Shown here piece by piece: positions 47,658 to 59,473 of a DNA stretch of 64,000 nucleotides. The notes beneath the pieces were generated by a model. The model was not told the origin of the DNA, did not search any database, and saw only the letters and a list, made by a program, of their open reading frames with translations. Origin of the DNA: Sorghum bicolor (lineage: Eukaryota > Streptophyta > Magnoliopsida > Poales > Poaceae); the NCBI RefSeq assembly GCF_000003195.3, contig NW_018396409.1, forward strand, positions 289,076 through 353,075, given 5' to 3'. Numbering within the stretch: the stretch's first letter is position 1; every line of letters starts with the position of its first letter. Both the position numbers and the translations under genes were made by a program.

Positions 47658-50600
47658 ATGGCTACTCTCGCTTCGCCGATTCCGCGCTCCACGGTGATTT
47701 GGTTTGGGAGTCTCGTGTTCATGTCTATGGGCTCCGGCTACGACATGATCTTGCTCTCAGTCAGAGGACCAGGAGGAGCCCGCGTTGCGCCCGCACGGTT
47801 GAGGGCCCCGAGACGCCCTCACCACCACGCCTCCCCGCCTAAGAAGAGGCGCGGACAGCACCACCGCGGCCCCTCTGCTTCATCACGACCAACAACTCGT
47901 GCGAAGCAGGAAGCGGGCCACAAGTCGGCAGCACCATGTGTCGAAGCAACGAGCGCGACGGCTCAGCACCGCACAACAACGAGAGGGGACGCATCCCACG
48001 CGCTCTCCCCCACCACTGCTAGGCTGCTTCCACACGGGTTGTTCACTCCAAGAAGGGCACAGCCATTCGGATTGGATAACGCCGCGGCGTCGCTCGCCAG
48101 GGCGATATGCCCAAACGACCAGACGTACGTGGAAAGACCAATGGTCCTCCCACATGACACTGAAGCGCTGCGGCCGGCGTCCGAGCTGCCGGATCTTTCC
48201 CGGGTACGAGGCCTCCGTCGTCTAGGCCCCGGACGATACACGATCACCTCACTCAGGCAGCAGCTGCTGGAGGAGGGACGTGGATGTTTCTACGCCGCCG
48301 AACCGGACTCCGACTCCGAAACTAATAGCTACGACCCTACAAGGGAATGCTATCACATCGACGGGGCGGTAGAAACTACCGACGAGACGCGAGATGCTGC
48401 TGCGGGCGGTCGGGCCCCCGCGGCACGAGAAGACCCCAGGACGCCTGGGAACGACGGGCAGGTCGACCCCCCTCCACAAGAAGACAAGGCTGCACAGCTA
48501 GCGCAGCTGCGAGAGCTCAAGATGAAGCTTGACGAAGACCGAGAGCGCCTCGTCCTGCTTGAGCAAATCCTTGAGCAAGACTTGCCATATCCGCCGGGCG
48601 GAAGTGTCCGCAGGCGTGCTCGAGAGGTGCATCGACAAATCGTCGGAGACGCAGAGCCAGAGCAGCCTGTCAGCCGCTTCCCTCGAGCAGGCCAAAACGT
48701 AGTGGCGGCGACGATGCTGCTGCGCAACAAGCCAGAGCCGTCGAACTCCCAGGCTCGACGCATTCGAGACGAGGTACAGACCCTGCTCCAGGTGGCGGCA
48801 GTTCAACAAGCCGAAAGCTCAGCTTCTCGACGACGAGGAGCTGCCACTGAAAAGCATGACGAGCAGCCTCAAAATGAAAAGGAGGTGTCAGTCCATCAAC
48901 AGCCTCCACCTCGAGGCAGAAAGACCACTCTCGTTCTCCCCGTCGACAATCAGCGCCGACACGACGCGCGGCATGACATCGAAGAGAATCGACGCCGTCG
49001 GCACGGAGACGCGGAAGAGCGCGGTTACAGCGCACATCGCGGTGGGAGGTACGACAGCGACGAAGATCGGGTGGCCCCCGAGCCACCGGGCCCACGAGTG
49101 TTCAGCAGGGCGATCCGTAGCACGCCCCTGCCCAGTCCGTTCCGACCCCCGACCAGCATCGCAAAGTACAATGGTGAGACCAAACCAGAATTATGGCTGG
49201 CCGATTTTAGGCTGGACTGTCAGTTAGGTGGTGCTCGAGGTGATGATCGAGCCATTATTAGACAGCTACCCCTATTCCTCTCCGACACCGCCCGCCGATG
49301 GCTCGAGGAACTCCCAGCTGATCAGATCCACAACTGGGTTGATCTGGTCAGGGTTTTCGAGGGTAATTTCAAAGGGACCTACATACGGCCCGGGAACTCG
49401 TGGGACCTCAGCAAATGCAAACAGAAGTCAGGAGAAACACTTCGAGAGTATGCTCGACGCTTCTCAAAGCAGCGCACCGAGCTGCCGCACATCCCTGACC
49501 ACGACGTCATCTTGGCGTTTGTCTCTGGCACCACCAGTATAGACTTGGTGCGGGAATTAGGTCGTAATCGACCTCAGACCGTCGACGAGCTGATGGACGT
49601 AGTAGCCAACTACGCAGCAGGGGAGGAGGCAGTCGGCGCCTTCTTCAGCTCTGAAGGAAGAAAAGGCAAGCAGCCCATCGATGAAGATGGGACCCCCAGT
49701 CGAGGCCTCAAGAAGAATAAAAAGAAGCAGAAAGCACGGCAGTCCCTGCGGGAGGATTCCGACGATAATCTTGTCGCCGCCATGGAGCGAAAGAAACCTC
49801 GAGGCCCTCCGGATGGAGGCATCTTCGACAAGATGCTACAAGAGCCGTGCCCTTACCATAAGGGAGGCGCCAACCACAAGCTCAAGGACTGTCGTATGCT
49901 GAAAAAGCATTTCGACGGTCTAGGGTTCAAGAAAGATGCGCGTGACGACTCCAAGAAAGAGAAAGGCGGCAACGAGGAGGACAACAAAGACGACGATGGC
50001 TTCCCCGCCGTCCACGACTGCTACATGATCTACGGTGGGCCCTCGACTCACTTAACCACGAGGCAGCGCAAAAGGGAGCATCGCGAGGTCTTCGCGGCAA
50101 GAATGGTGATGCCCCAGTACCTCAGCTGGTCAAGCACTCCCATCACTTTCGATCGAGAGGACCACCCCGACAAGGTAGTCGCCCCAGGTGTCTACCCGCT
50201 CGTCGTCGACCCGATCATCGTCAACACACGGCTCTCAAAAGTGCTGATGGATGGTGGCAGCAGCCTCAACATCATCTACCTCGAGACCCTCGACCTCCTC
50301 GGCATAGATAGAGGGAAGCTCCAACCAAGCGCCGGCGGTTTTCATGGCGTCGTGCCAGGGAAAAAGGCGCTGCCAGTAGGTCGAATCGACTTACCGGTCT
50401 GCTTTGGCACAGCGGCCAACTTCAGGAAGGAGACCCTCACTTTGAAGTGGTTGGATTCCGAGGCACGTACCACGCCATCATCGGACGCCCGGGCTACGCC
50501 AAGTTCATGGCTATACCCAACTACACTTACTTGAAGCTGAAGATGCCCGGTCCCAAAGGCGTCATCACCGTCAGCTCCTCCTTCGAGCACGTGTACGAGT

Positions 50601-50809
50601 GCGACGTCGAGTGCGTCGAGTATGGGGAGGCGGTCGAAAACTCCACCGAGCTCGTCGCGAAGCTCGAGGTCCTGGCCGCTGAGGCTCTAGAGCCCAAGCG
50701 CCACGCGGGCAGCTTCGAGGCGGCAGAAGGAACCAAGAAGATCCCACTCGACCCCAACAACTCTGACGGCAAGGTGCTGACGATCAGCGCCGACCTCGAC
50801 CCCAAATAG
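47658..50809 (+). pseudogene. gag-protease of Tat element C, one 1-bp frameshift plus conserved UAG
   Basis: Start at ATG 47658 (MATLASPIPRS), the same site as in A and B. The frame is open through gag, the capsid-like region (near 49170), the zinc-knuckle-like CPYHKGGANHKLKDC (near 49848) and protease DGGSSLNIIYLE (near 50249). A single base is missing near 50440 (CTCACTTTGAAG against CTCACCTTTGAG in A), shifting out the last ~120 codons. The original frame resumes from about 50447 and ends at TAG 50807-50809. Apart from that base this is the most complete gag-protease in the window. Confidence 0.88.
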
Positions 50810-53800
50810 GAAGCTGTGCTCGTTGACTTTCTCCGTGCAAATGCCGACATGTTTGCATGGAGTCCCTCGGACATGCCAGGCATACCGAGGGAAGTCGCCG
50901 AGCACTCCTTGGAGATTCGAGCCGGTTCCAAGCTAGTGAAGCAGCGGTTGCGCCGATTCGACGAGGAGAAGCGCAAGATCATTGGCGAGGAAGTCCACAA
51001 GCTTTTGACGGCTGGATTCATCAAGGAGGTTCATCATCCCGATTGGTTAGCAAACCCTGTATTAGTTAAGAAAAAGAATGGGAAAATAAGGATGTGTGTC
51101 GATTATACTAGTCTAAATAAAGCATGTCCAAAAGTTCCTTTTCCATTGCCACGTATTGATCAGATTGTCGATTCTACCGCGGGATGTGAAACCCTTTCTT
51201 TCCTTGATGCGTATTCTGGTTACCACCAAATAAAAATGAAGGAGTCCGACCAGCTCGCGACCTCTTTCATCACGCCTTTTGGGATGTATTGCTATGTGAC
51301 CATGCTGTTTGGGCTTCGAAACGCGGGAGCTACATACCAACGTTGCATGCTCCACGTTTTTGGTGACCACATAGGGTCGACAGTCGAGGCCTATGTCGAT
51401 GACATTGTCGTCAAGTCAAAGCGGCGAGGGGACCTGATCCAGGACCTCGAGATCGCTTTTAGCTGTTTACGCACCAACCAGATCAAGCTCAATCCCGAGA
51501 AGTGCGTTTTCGGCGTGCCTCGAGGCATGCTTTTGGGCTACATTGTTTCGCAGCGCGGCATCGAGGCCAACCCCGAGAAAGTCTCGGCCATCACGAGAAT
51601 GGGGCCGATTCAGGACATCAAGGGTGTGCAGAGAGTCACGGGATGCCTGGCGGCTCTAAGCTGTTTTATCTCGAGACTAGGAGAAAAGGCGTTACCATTG
51701 TATCGACTTCTGAAGAAGGTCGAGCGTTTTTCTTGGACCCCCGAGGCCGAGGAAGCGCTCGAAAAACTGAAGAAGACGCTGACCTCAGCACCAGTCCTGG
51801 TCCCACCTCGACCTGCAGAACCGCTGCTCCTCTACGTTGCGTCGACGACCCAGGTCGTCAGCGCAGCGGTGGTGGTCGAAAGGCAGGAGGAGGGAAATGC
51901 GCTACCAGTCCAGAGGCCAGTCCATTTCGTCAGTGAGGTGCTTTCGGAGACCAAGGCACGTTATCCCCAAATCCAGAAGCTGATCTATGCCGTAATCCTT
52001 GCCCGCCGTAAGCTGCAACACTACTTTCTTGGCCACCCCATCACGGTGGTCTCGTCTTTCCCCTTAGGCGAAATAATCCAGAGCAAAGAGGCCACGGGAA
52101 GAATAGCAAAATGGTCGGTCGAGCTCATGAGTGAGACTCTCACTTATGCGCCTCGCAAGGCCATCAAATCGCAGGCCCTGGTAGACTTCGTCGCGGAATG
52201 GACAGACTCCCAGCTTCCCCCGACTCAGGTCCAGGCGGAGCTGTGGACGATGTATTTTGATGGGTCACTCATGAAAACAGGGGCCGGGGCCGGCCTGCTG
52301 TTCATCTCACCCTTAGGCGTCCACATGAGGTATGTAATCAGGATTCATTTTGCCGCGTCTAACAATGTCGCAGAATACGAGGCCCTCGTCAATGGTCTCA
52401 AGATTGCCATCGAGTTAGGAGTCCGACGCCTCGACGTCCGAGGTGACTTCCAACTCGTCATCGACCAAGTAATGAAAACCTCGAGCTGCCACGACCCGAA
52501 AATGGAGGCGTACTACAAAGAGGTCCGTCGACTCGAGGACAAATTTCATGGTCTCAAGCTTGTCCATGTCGCCCGACGCTACAACGAGGCAGCCGACGAA
52601 CTCGCCAAGATCGCATCAACTCGAAGCACGGTGCCGCCTGACGCGTTCTCGAGAGATCTCCACGAGCCATCCGTCGACTTAGGCTCGGGGGCTGGCATCG
52701 ACGCTGCTCCTGCCCAGCCAACCAACACCGTCGACACACTCTTGATGGCGGCTGAAGTGATGGAGGTAGAACGGCAGCCTGGTCGACCATTCGACTGGCG
52801 CGCACCATACCTCGACTGCCTCATCCGCGGCGAACTGCCAGAAGATCGGTCAGAGGCCCGTCGTATCGCTCGACGGGCCAAGTCATATGTGATCTATGGC
52901 GAAGACAATGAGCTATATCGACGAAGCCCGACGGGGGTCTTACAGCGTTGCATCACCGTGGAAGAAGGCCGAAAACTCCTCGAGGACCTACACTCGGGGG
53001 CTTGCGGCCACCATGCTGGTCCACGGACGCTCGTAGGAAACGCTTTTCGACAAGGTTTCTACTGGCCGACGGCCGTGGCAGATGCCATCGAGCTCGTACG
53101 CTCGTGTCACGGGTGCCAGTTCTACGCCAAGCAGACGCACCTGCCCGCCCACGCTCTTCAGATGATCCCCATCACCTGGCCGTTTGCGGTGTGGGGGCTC
53201 GATTTAGTAGGACCTCTACAAAAGGCGAAAGGAGGGTACACCCACTTGCTGGTGGCCATTGACAAATTCTCCAAATGGATCGAGGCTCGACCCATCACCA
53301 ACATCCGCTCCGAGCAGGCCGTCCTTTTCTTCACCGACATAATCCATCGATTTGGGATTCCCAACGTCATCATCACCGACAACGGCACTCAGTTCACCGG
53401 CAAAAAGTTCTTGGACTTCTGCGATCAGCATCACATCCGTGTGAACTGGTCTGCAGTAGCCCACCCTCGAACTAACGGCCAGGTCGAGCGTGCCAACGGC
53501 ATGATTTTGCAAGGACTCAAGCCAAGGATCTACAATCGTTTGAAGAAATTCGGCAAGAAATGGGTCGAGGAGCTTTCCTCGGTCCTATGGAGTCTAAGGA
53601 CAACACCAAGCAGGGCCACAAAGTACACCCCATTCTTCATGGTCTACGGCTCCGAGGCTGTCCTCCCCACAGACCTCGAGTATGGGTCACCTCGACTCAA
53701 GGCGTACAATGAGCAATCCAATAAGGAGACTCAAGAAAACGCGGTCGACCAACTCGAGGAGGCTCGAGACATGGCCCTCCTCAACTCCGTCAGATATCAG

Positions 53801-54037
53801 CAGAAACTTCGACTCTACCACGACAAGCACGTGCGCAAGAGGGACCTCAACGTGGGCGACCTTGTCCTACGACGCCGGCAAAGCAATCAAGGATGCCACA
53901 AGCTGACTCCACCTTGGGAATGGCCGTATGTGGTGGCCGAGGTCCCGAAGCCGGGAACGTACAAGTTGGCAGACGAGAAGGGGGCAGTCTTCACCAACGC
54001 ATGGAACATCGAACAGCTACGTCGATTCTACCCCTAG
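50810..54037 (+). CDS. pol of Tat element C, open: RT, RNase H, archaeal-type RNase H, integrase
   Basis: Open for about 1,075 codons after the in-frame UAG, with no in-frame ATG at its beginning, so expression would need readthrough from gag-protease. RT occupies roughly residues 60-290 (VKKKNGKIRMCVDY, YVDDIVV). RNase H is at about 310-430. The archaeal-type RNase H that marks the Tat lineage is at about 475-600. Integrase runs from about 715 to 960 with an HHCC-like finger, GLDLVGP, DNGTQFT and NGQVERAN. A basic C-terminus follows (GDLVLRRRQSNQG). One RT residue differs from A and B (TMLFGL instead of TMPFGL), which could matter. There is no chromodomain. Confidence 0.9.
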   Translation, partial: EAVLVDFLRANADMFAWSPSDMPGIPREVAEHSLEIRAGSKLVKQRLRRFDEEKRKIIGEEVHKLLTAGFIKEVHHPDWLANPVLVKKKNGKIRMCVDYTSLNKACPKVPFPLPRIDQIVDSTAGCETLSFLDAYSGYHQIKMKESDQLATSFITPFGMYCYVTMLFGLRNAGATYQRCMLHVFGDHIGSTVEAYVDDIVVKSKRRGDLIQDLEIAFSCLRTNQIKLNPEKCVFGVPRGMLLGYIVSQRGIEANPEKVSAITRMGPIQDIKGVQRVTGCLAALSCFISRLGEKALPLYRLLKKVERFSWTPEAEEALEKLKKTLTSAPVLVPPRPAEPLLLYVASTTQVVSAAVVVERQEEGNALPVQRPVHFVSEVLSETKARYPQIQKLIYAVILARRKLQHYFLGHPITVVSSFPLGEIIQSKEATGRIAKWSVELMSETLTYAPRKAIKSQALVDFVAEWTDSQLPPTQVQAELWTMYFDGSLMKTGAGAGLLFISPLGVHMRYVIRIHFAASNNVAEYEALVNGLKIAIELGVRRLDVRGDFQLVIDQVMKTSSCHDPKMEAYYKEVRRLEDKFHGLKLVHVARRYNEAADELAKIASTRSTVPPDAFSRDLHEPSVDLGSGAGIDAAPAQPTNTVDTLLMAAEVMEVERQPGRPFDWRAPYLDCLIRGELPEDRSEARRIARRAKSYVIYGEDNELYRRSPTGVLQRCITVEEGRKLLEDLHSGACGHHAGPRTLVGNAFRQGFYWPTAVADAIELVRSCHGCQFYAKQTHLPAHALQMIPITWPFAVWGLDLVGPLQKAKGGYTHLLVAIDKFSKWIEARPITNIRSEQAVLFFTDIIHRFGIPNVIITDNGTQFTGKKFLDFCDQHHIRVNWSAVAHPRTNGQVERANGMILQGLKPRIYNRLKKFGKKWVEELSSVLWSLRTTPSRATKYTPFFMVYGSEAVLPTDLEYGSPRLKAYNEQSNKETQENAVDQLEEARDMALLNSVRYQQKLRLYHDKHVRKRDLNVGDLVLRRRQSNQGCHKLTPPWEWPYVVAEVPKPGTYKLADEKGAVFTNAWNIEQLRRFYP

Positions 54038-54582
54038 AAGTTCTAAACTTATGTTCCTACGTACATTTTGTACCAAGACTGAATGAATAAATAAAGTCTT
54101 TCCCTCGAGCAACTTCTTTTTGTGCCAAAAGATTTACAAGTCATAATCTCGACGTTAGAAGGGGGTGCCGACTATGACCCATCATAGTCAACACCCCCTC
54201 GGGGGCTACCAGGGGGACGACCCCCCCCCCCGCGTCGAAAAAGCCAAGAAATTTTCTTTTCTTACTTAGTAAACCTTACACGGTTCGAGTAGCTAAGGCG
54301 CCTCGAGCCCCTCAAAGGCCGAGGGATAACGAGCCGGAGAACTCCCACGCCCCCGGGCTACGGAAACTCTACTCACTTCCTCACCCTCGAGGTGATCGAG
54401 GTTGTTTTTGACGAAAGATCGAGCAAGGGATACAAACGTAGGAACAAAGAGAAACAAAAGAACCTTGAGCGGAAAGACAAATAGGCACTTAACAATCACA
54501 AAAAGATACTGTATCACCTAACAGCAGAATTAATAAAGTATCATACAAAGGGCCCCAGGCGCCCTGAGCAGGCTCGCAGGCC
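54038..54582. other. Spacer between pol and antisense gene (element C)
   Basis: Non-coding spacer between convergent frames. It contains the PPT-like CTCGGGGGCTAC at 54198-54209, preceded by a GACTATGACCCATCATAGTC block conserved in A. No gene is seen. Confidence 0.65.
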
Positions 54583-57500
54583 TCAGTCCGCGGTACGATC
54601 CTCACCACCCTCGCCTCCGCCCGAGCCAGCTTCAGGAGGAAGCACCTCAGGCTCAAAAAGCTTGGCCAGCCTCTCTCCAGGAGCCTCCGCGTCGTCGATC
54701 AAGGCGTGGAGCCTCTCTTCGTTCTCCGCGTCGGTCTTGGAGATGTCGGTGACGAAGCCGTGGGACACCACCTCCATGTCATAGGAGAAGCCCGAGCAGA
54801 CAACTGCCATCGCCCGCTTCACCCCGATGTGGAGGGCGTCCCGCACTCGGTCTCTCAGCGTCGCGCCCAAGTAGCACAGCTGGTGGACCAGTGCGTCGCC
54901 TCGAGCTCCCTCCCTCGACTCGTCCATAGGCTCGACCTCCCACGAGGTTGAGAGGTCGCTTATCGCCTTCCGCACGCGACGGTTCAAAGCGACCTCCGCC
55001 TCGAGCTGGGCCTTAGCATTACGGGCCTCGGCCTGGGCGGCTAGGAGTTCGTCCTTGAGCCCTGTAAATGCCAATACAAGGAAGCTTTAGGAAAAACTCA
55101 AGCACACCTCGAAAAAGAAATTCGACAAAGGAAACATACCTCTGATGCTCTCCTCCAGGGTCGTGTTCTCGCCGACCAATCTGGTGTTGGCACGCTCGAT
55201 CTCTCTGTTGGAGCGCGCCAGCTCAGTATTGGCAACGCGGAGATCTTCGATCACCTTGCCAGCCTGAGCAATGGCTCCACTCTTCTCCAGCAATTCTCCC
55301 TTCAGACGCTCGACGTCGTCAGAGAGACTGCGGGATCGAGCCCGCTCCGCCTCGAGGTCTTCGAGGGCCTTCTTCTTTACATCCTCAGCAGCACCCCTGG
55401 CGACCTCACTGTCCACGTACGCCACTTTCATCTTCTGGAAGGAGTTGCGGAGGGAGTCCAGGTCGGTCTTGAGAAGGCCCTTCTCCTTGTCCAGGTCTGC
55501 AATGACGCTCTTGTAGGACAGGGCCTCCTCCCGGGCTCTGGACGCGGCCTCCTCGACCGTAAGAGCCCGCTCCCGCAGCATCGTCGTCTCCTCCTCCGCC
55601 CTCCTTGAGGCCTCTCGAGCCTCGACCAAGGCAGCCTCCCTCGCTTTCTTCTCCTCCCCGAGCGCTATGAGGTCTTTGTAGGCCTGAAGGAGCTTCTCCT
55701 GCGACTCGAGGAGTTGATCCTTAAGGAAGGGGAGCTGCTCCCAGCCGCCTCTCGTGGTGTGAATGAAACTGGACTTGATGCGGGAGGTCTCTTTCATATC
55801 CTGCGAACCAAGGGTCGAGCGGTTAGAGCACAAAAACCGAAAGACTCCATGAGGGTTGAAGATCGAAAAACACTTACGAAATAAGCCGGCCCGAGCCCGT
55901 TGTTGATAACGTCTGCGAGGATCCCCACCACGTGCTTCATCCAAAGGTGGAGCTCCTCGACATGTTCCCACTTCTCCGCCTCCTTTCGATCGTCCAGGAA
56001 GATGTTAGGCTCGGACGGGTCGTGGGAGGCCCGGGTGCGGATCCGATCGGGGCACCAGTGCTCCATCTCCCGGTCGGCCCGCGCCTTTACGCCACGGATG
56101 AGGTCCTCGACGGTCTCAAGGGAACCCCCATGGCGCAGGAACAGGTCGACGAGGCATGGGAACCGCCCGTCGTCGTCCACCGTCTTCCAGGTACCGTCCT
56201 TGGTTCCCGACGTTCCGATCTCATCCTCCTCAGAAGGAAAATGGTCCTCCCACGCCCGACGCTCCCGGAGGAACCCTGGGGCGATCCCGTCCATGCCGTA
56301 GATCGTTCTCTTGATCTCGGACTCGGGGTCGGTGGGGGTGCGCATCATACAGGCAAGCGCCACCACTCCATCCGCTCGCCCCGGCTCTGCCCGGATCGCG
56401 GCAGGTGCCCCCAGGAGGAGCCACGCTGGGGTCGGGGGGCCGTACACCGGCAGATCCTCTTCCTGCTCGCCGGGCCCTTGCGGCTCCGGCGGTACTGGCT
56501 GGGCCGGACCTTGGGGCGGGGGCTCGAGCGGTCTCTCCTCTTGGCCCCCCTGCTGCTGCTGTTGTTGTTGCTGCTGCTGCTGTTGCTGTTGTTGCGCCTC
56601 GTGCTCCTGCGGCTCTCGCCCGCGGCCCTGCTCCTGCGGCTGCCGCGCCGCCTCACGCTCCCGCTCTTCATCTTCCTCCCTCTTCTTCTTCTGCTCCTCG
56701 AGGGTGCAGAGGCCGGCGGGCCAAGGAGTCAGCCCCGCGACGTGAGAGGTCGACGCTTCCTCCTCCATAGGGCGGGCGCCTCCAGGCGTTTTGTTACCAT
56801 CAGACGTATCACTGATGGTGATGGGTTCCCCCTCGACCCCCAATCGAGGAGGCTCGGGGGCTCCCTCCGGCACTTGCGTCTGGGGCGCCTCACCACACGC
56901 CGGCAACGACGGGGTAGGCTCGGAACGAGGCGGAGCACTCTCAGCGCCTCCTGGAGGTTGGAAGTCGGAGGAGCCTACAAAATAAAGAATAAAGGCCGGT
57001 GACTATGATGGTTAGTGCAAGAGCATCACAGATCCCAAAGGTAAGCCACAAACCTAGCTCCTTGGAGGCGGCACCCGCTTTGAGCCTCTTCGCCATGGAC
57101 GGCTGGGCCTGCTCGAGGGTCCGCTTTAGCCTGAGAAAAGAAAGAAATGAGTGCGAAAAAGATTAGCATATGAGGAAAGGCGGAAGAGGAGGAAGACAAA
57201 AGCCACAACATCGAAAAGGCTTACCCCACAGGGAGAACAACTCGCCTCCCGCCGCCCCGACCGGTGGGCCTCGAGCCACCCCGCGTCAAGGCTCCAGACC
57301 CTTCGAGGGCAGGCGCTGGCCCAGGCGCGTCAGTTCCCTCCTGGCGGGCGCCGGGACTGGCGCTCCTGCGACCGGCCTCTCCTTTGTCGGAGGCCGCAGC
57401 ACGACCACGAGTCAGTGGCCCCGTCGCCTGGGACCTAGCGTGGCCACCCGTCTTGGGCACGGGAGGAGGGCGCGGGGCGACCTGACCAGCCGCGGGCGCA

Positions 57501-58794
57501 GGAGGGGTGTCGGCGCGCGGACGGTGGGATCCGCCTGGACCCCCCGTCGGAACTTCCGTCCGAGGAGCGTCGACATCACCTCGAGGTGGACCCTCGAGGA
57601 TTCGGTCAAGGCGTGACGCCATCCCCTCGGAATCGTCGCTGTCGTCGTCGTCGTCATCATCGTCGTTGGGGGATTCTTCCTCAGGCTCCCCCCTCTGCCT
57701 AGATTTGGCTCGATGCGCCTCTAACGCTTGACGGTCGAGGTTCTTCTTCTTCTCCCCCTTCTTGGCAGAGTCCTTGGCGGACTTTAGCTTTTCAGCAGAT
57801 TGGCGCCGTTTGTCGCGATCGACCTCGTCCTCCTTTACCGGAGGCCTCGAGGACCGGACGTCAATCCGTCCCTATCGAAATAAAGGCAGACTTAGAAAAG
57901 AAAAAGAGAGGGGAAGAAAAGAAACCCAGAATCGAGGCTACGTGCATGGAGAAAACATACCAGATCGATCAAGCCAGCATCTGGCCCCATGGGGAAGCCG
58001 TTAATGTGCTCCGGCTGAAAATCACCGGCAATTGCAGCCCTGACTCGGGCCGCGACTTCGTCATCCGCCGGAGCCTCGTTGGACATCCGGCACGCCTCGA
58101 GGTCTCGAGATGAGACGCCAGGGCCCATCTCATCCATCCTCAACGACCGAGACATCAAAGGGAGAACTCTCCGGTGATGGACGGCCGAGAGGACGAGGGC
58201 GGCGGTCAAGCCTTCCGAGCGCAGCTTCTTCATGGCGTCGAGGAGGGGGTCGAGCCGAGATTGATGAGCTTGGACGACGCTGTATGTCCAATCCGCTGGA
58301 CGCTCCATGATCAGACGGCCCGAGTAGGAAGGTAGGAGGTTGTCGTCGTTCCGCAGGTAAAACCACTGGGAGTCCCAGCCGGCGTGGTTGGTCGATAACC
58401 CTATCGGGATGTACTCCCGTGGCCTGTCCGTCTTCCCCGTCTTCTGCACAAGGTTGAGGCATCCCGCCCGCACGGGCTTCCTTACGCCCGTGGTTCCGGT
58501 GGGGGCATGGAAAAGCTCGCCCCTGTAGAGGTGGAGCCACAGCTCCTAGTGCGGCATCATCCCCAAGTAGCCCTCACACACGGCGGCGAAGACCGCCGTG
58601 ACGGTGATGGCGTTCGGGGAGAAGTGCTGGAGCTCCACCCCATAGTGGAAGCAGAGGGCTCGCATGAAGCGGCTAGGGGGCGCGCTCAGGCCGTGGCGGT
58701 GGAACTTGGCGAACGACACCACATAGCCCTCGGGCGGCTGGGGCTCCCTGTGATTCGCCGGCGGCGCGATCCACTCTGGCGCTCCGAATTCCAC
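54583..58794 (-). pseudogene. Antisense gene of Tat element C, 5'-truncated, with conserved exon structure
   Basis: Exons on the minus strand: exon 1 remnant about 58794-57961; exon 2 57871-57225 (647 nt); exon 3 57130-57054 (77); exon 4 56974-55878 (1,097); exon 5 55800-55140 (661); exon 6 55061-54583 (479). All introns are GT-AG. Exons 2, 3, 5 and 6 have exactly the lengths seen in B, and exon 4 differs by one codon. Damage: a ~350-bp deletion removes promoter, ATG and the first ~36 codons, and TGG becomes TAG at 58546-58548. The product would have the same Q-rich tract (longer here) and coiled coil as B. No expression is expected from this copy. Confidence 0.8.
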
Positions 58795-59461
58795 GCCGAT
58801 ACAATGTCATAACGTCTCCCGCCTAAAAAGGTGCGCCCAACGGGCAAAAAGGCGAACCGCCACGGCCGCTTCCTTCCCTTGTAAGCCAAGGGGCGTACCC
58901 GCGAAAGCCTCGAGAGGTCGCAGGCTGGCCCACCGAAAGGGTTCGACAGCCGATCTCGAGCACCAGAGTCAGGGATCTCCAGCGAGCGGTCGAAGATCGA
59001 GGCCCGCCTCGAAGACTCGCTGGCGATGTCCAAGGTAGGGTCGAGACAGTCGAGAGGAATCCCCCCGACGGGAGGCATCGAGCCGCTGGACTCTATCGAA
59101 TGAGACCGGTATCCCCGACCACGTCAACCCGGCTTTATGAGAACGCCTCCGGGCTACAGCTGACCCCCTCGAAAAGGGCACAGGTTCTCACTTGGACTAC
59201 CCGCTAGGAACTCAATCTGGGGTGGAAGACGCTCGCTCTATCGAGAGTACGTCGAAACCTCCTTGTAAGGCAAAGCCGATCAGAACCTTCCACCACTGGT
59301 GTCGACAGTGTTTCTGTGAATTTGGCAAAATAACCCTCGAAGGAGTTAAAAACTCCCTCGAGGGCTCGGGGGCTACCCCCGCGGGGTCGCTCGCGCGCCC
59401 CCACGGAAGTTCGACCGTAAAAGCAAAAGTCTCCACTCGAGCGCCAGCGCTCGACTGGAGA
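58795..59461. other. Region between antisense-gene remnant and PPT (element C)
   Basis: Counterpart of 29112-29788 in B. It contains the conserved hairpin (arms 59334-59346 and 59352-59364, 5-base loop), an internal PPT-like CTCGGGGGCTAC at 59365-59376, and a short inverted repeat CGAGCG-CCAG-CGCTCG just before the PPT. No gene is seen. Confidence 0.65.
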
Positions 59462-59473
59462 CTCGGGGGCTAC
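59462..59473 (+). other. Polypurine tract of Tat element C
   Basis: CTCGGGGGCTAC directly before the 3' LTR start TGTCGAGG. Confidence 0.75.
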
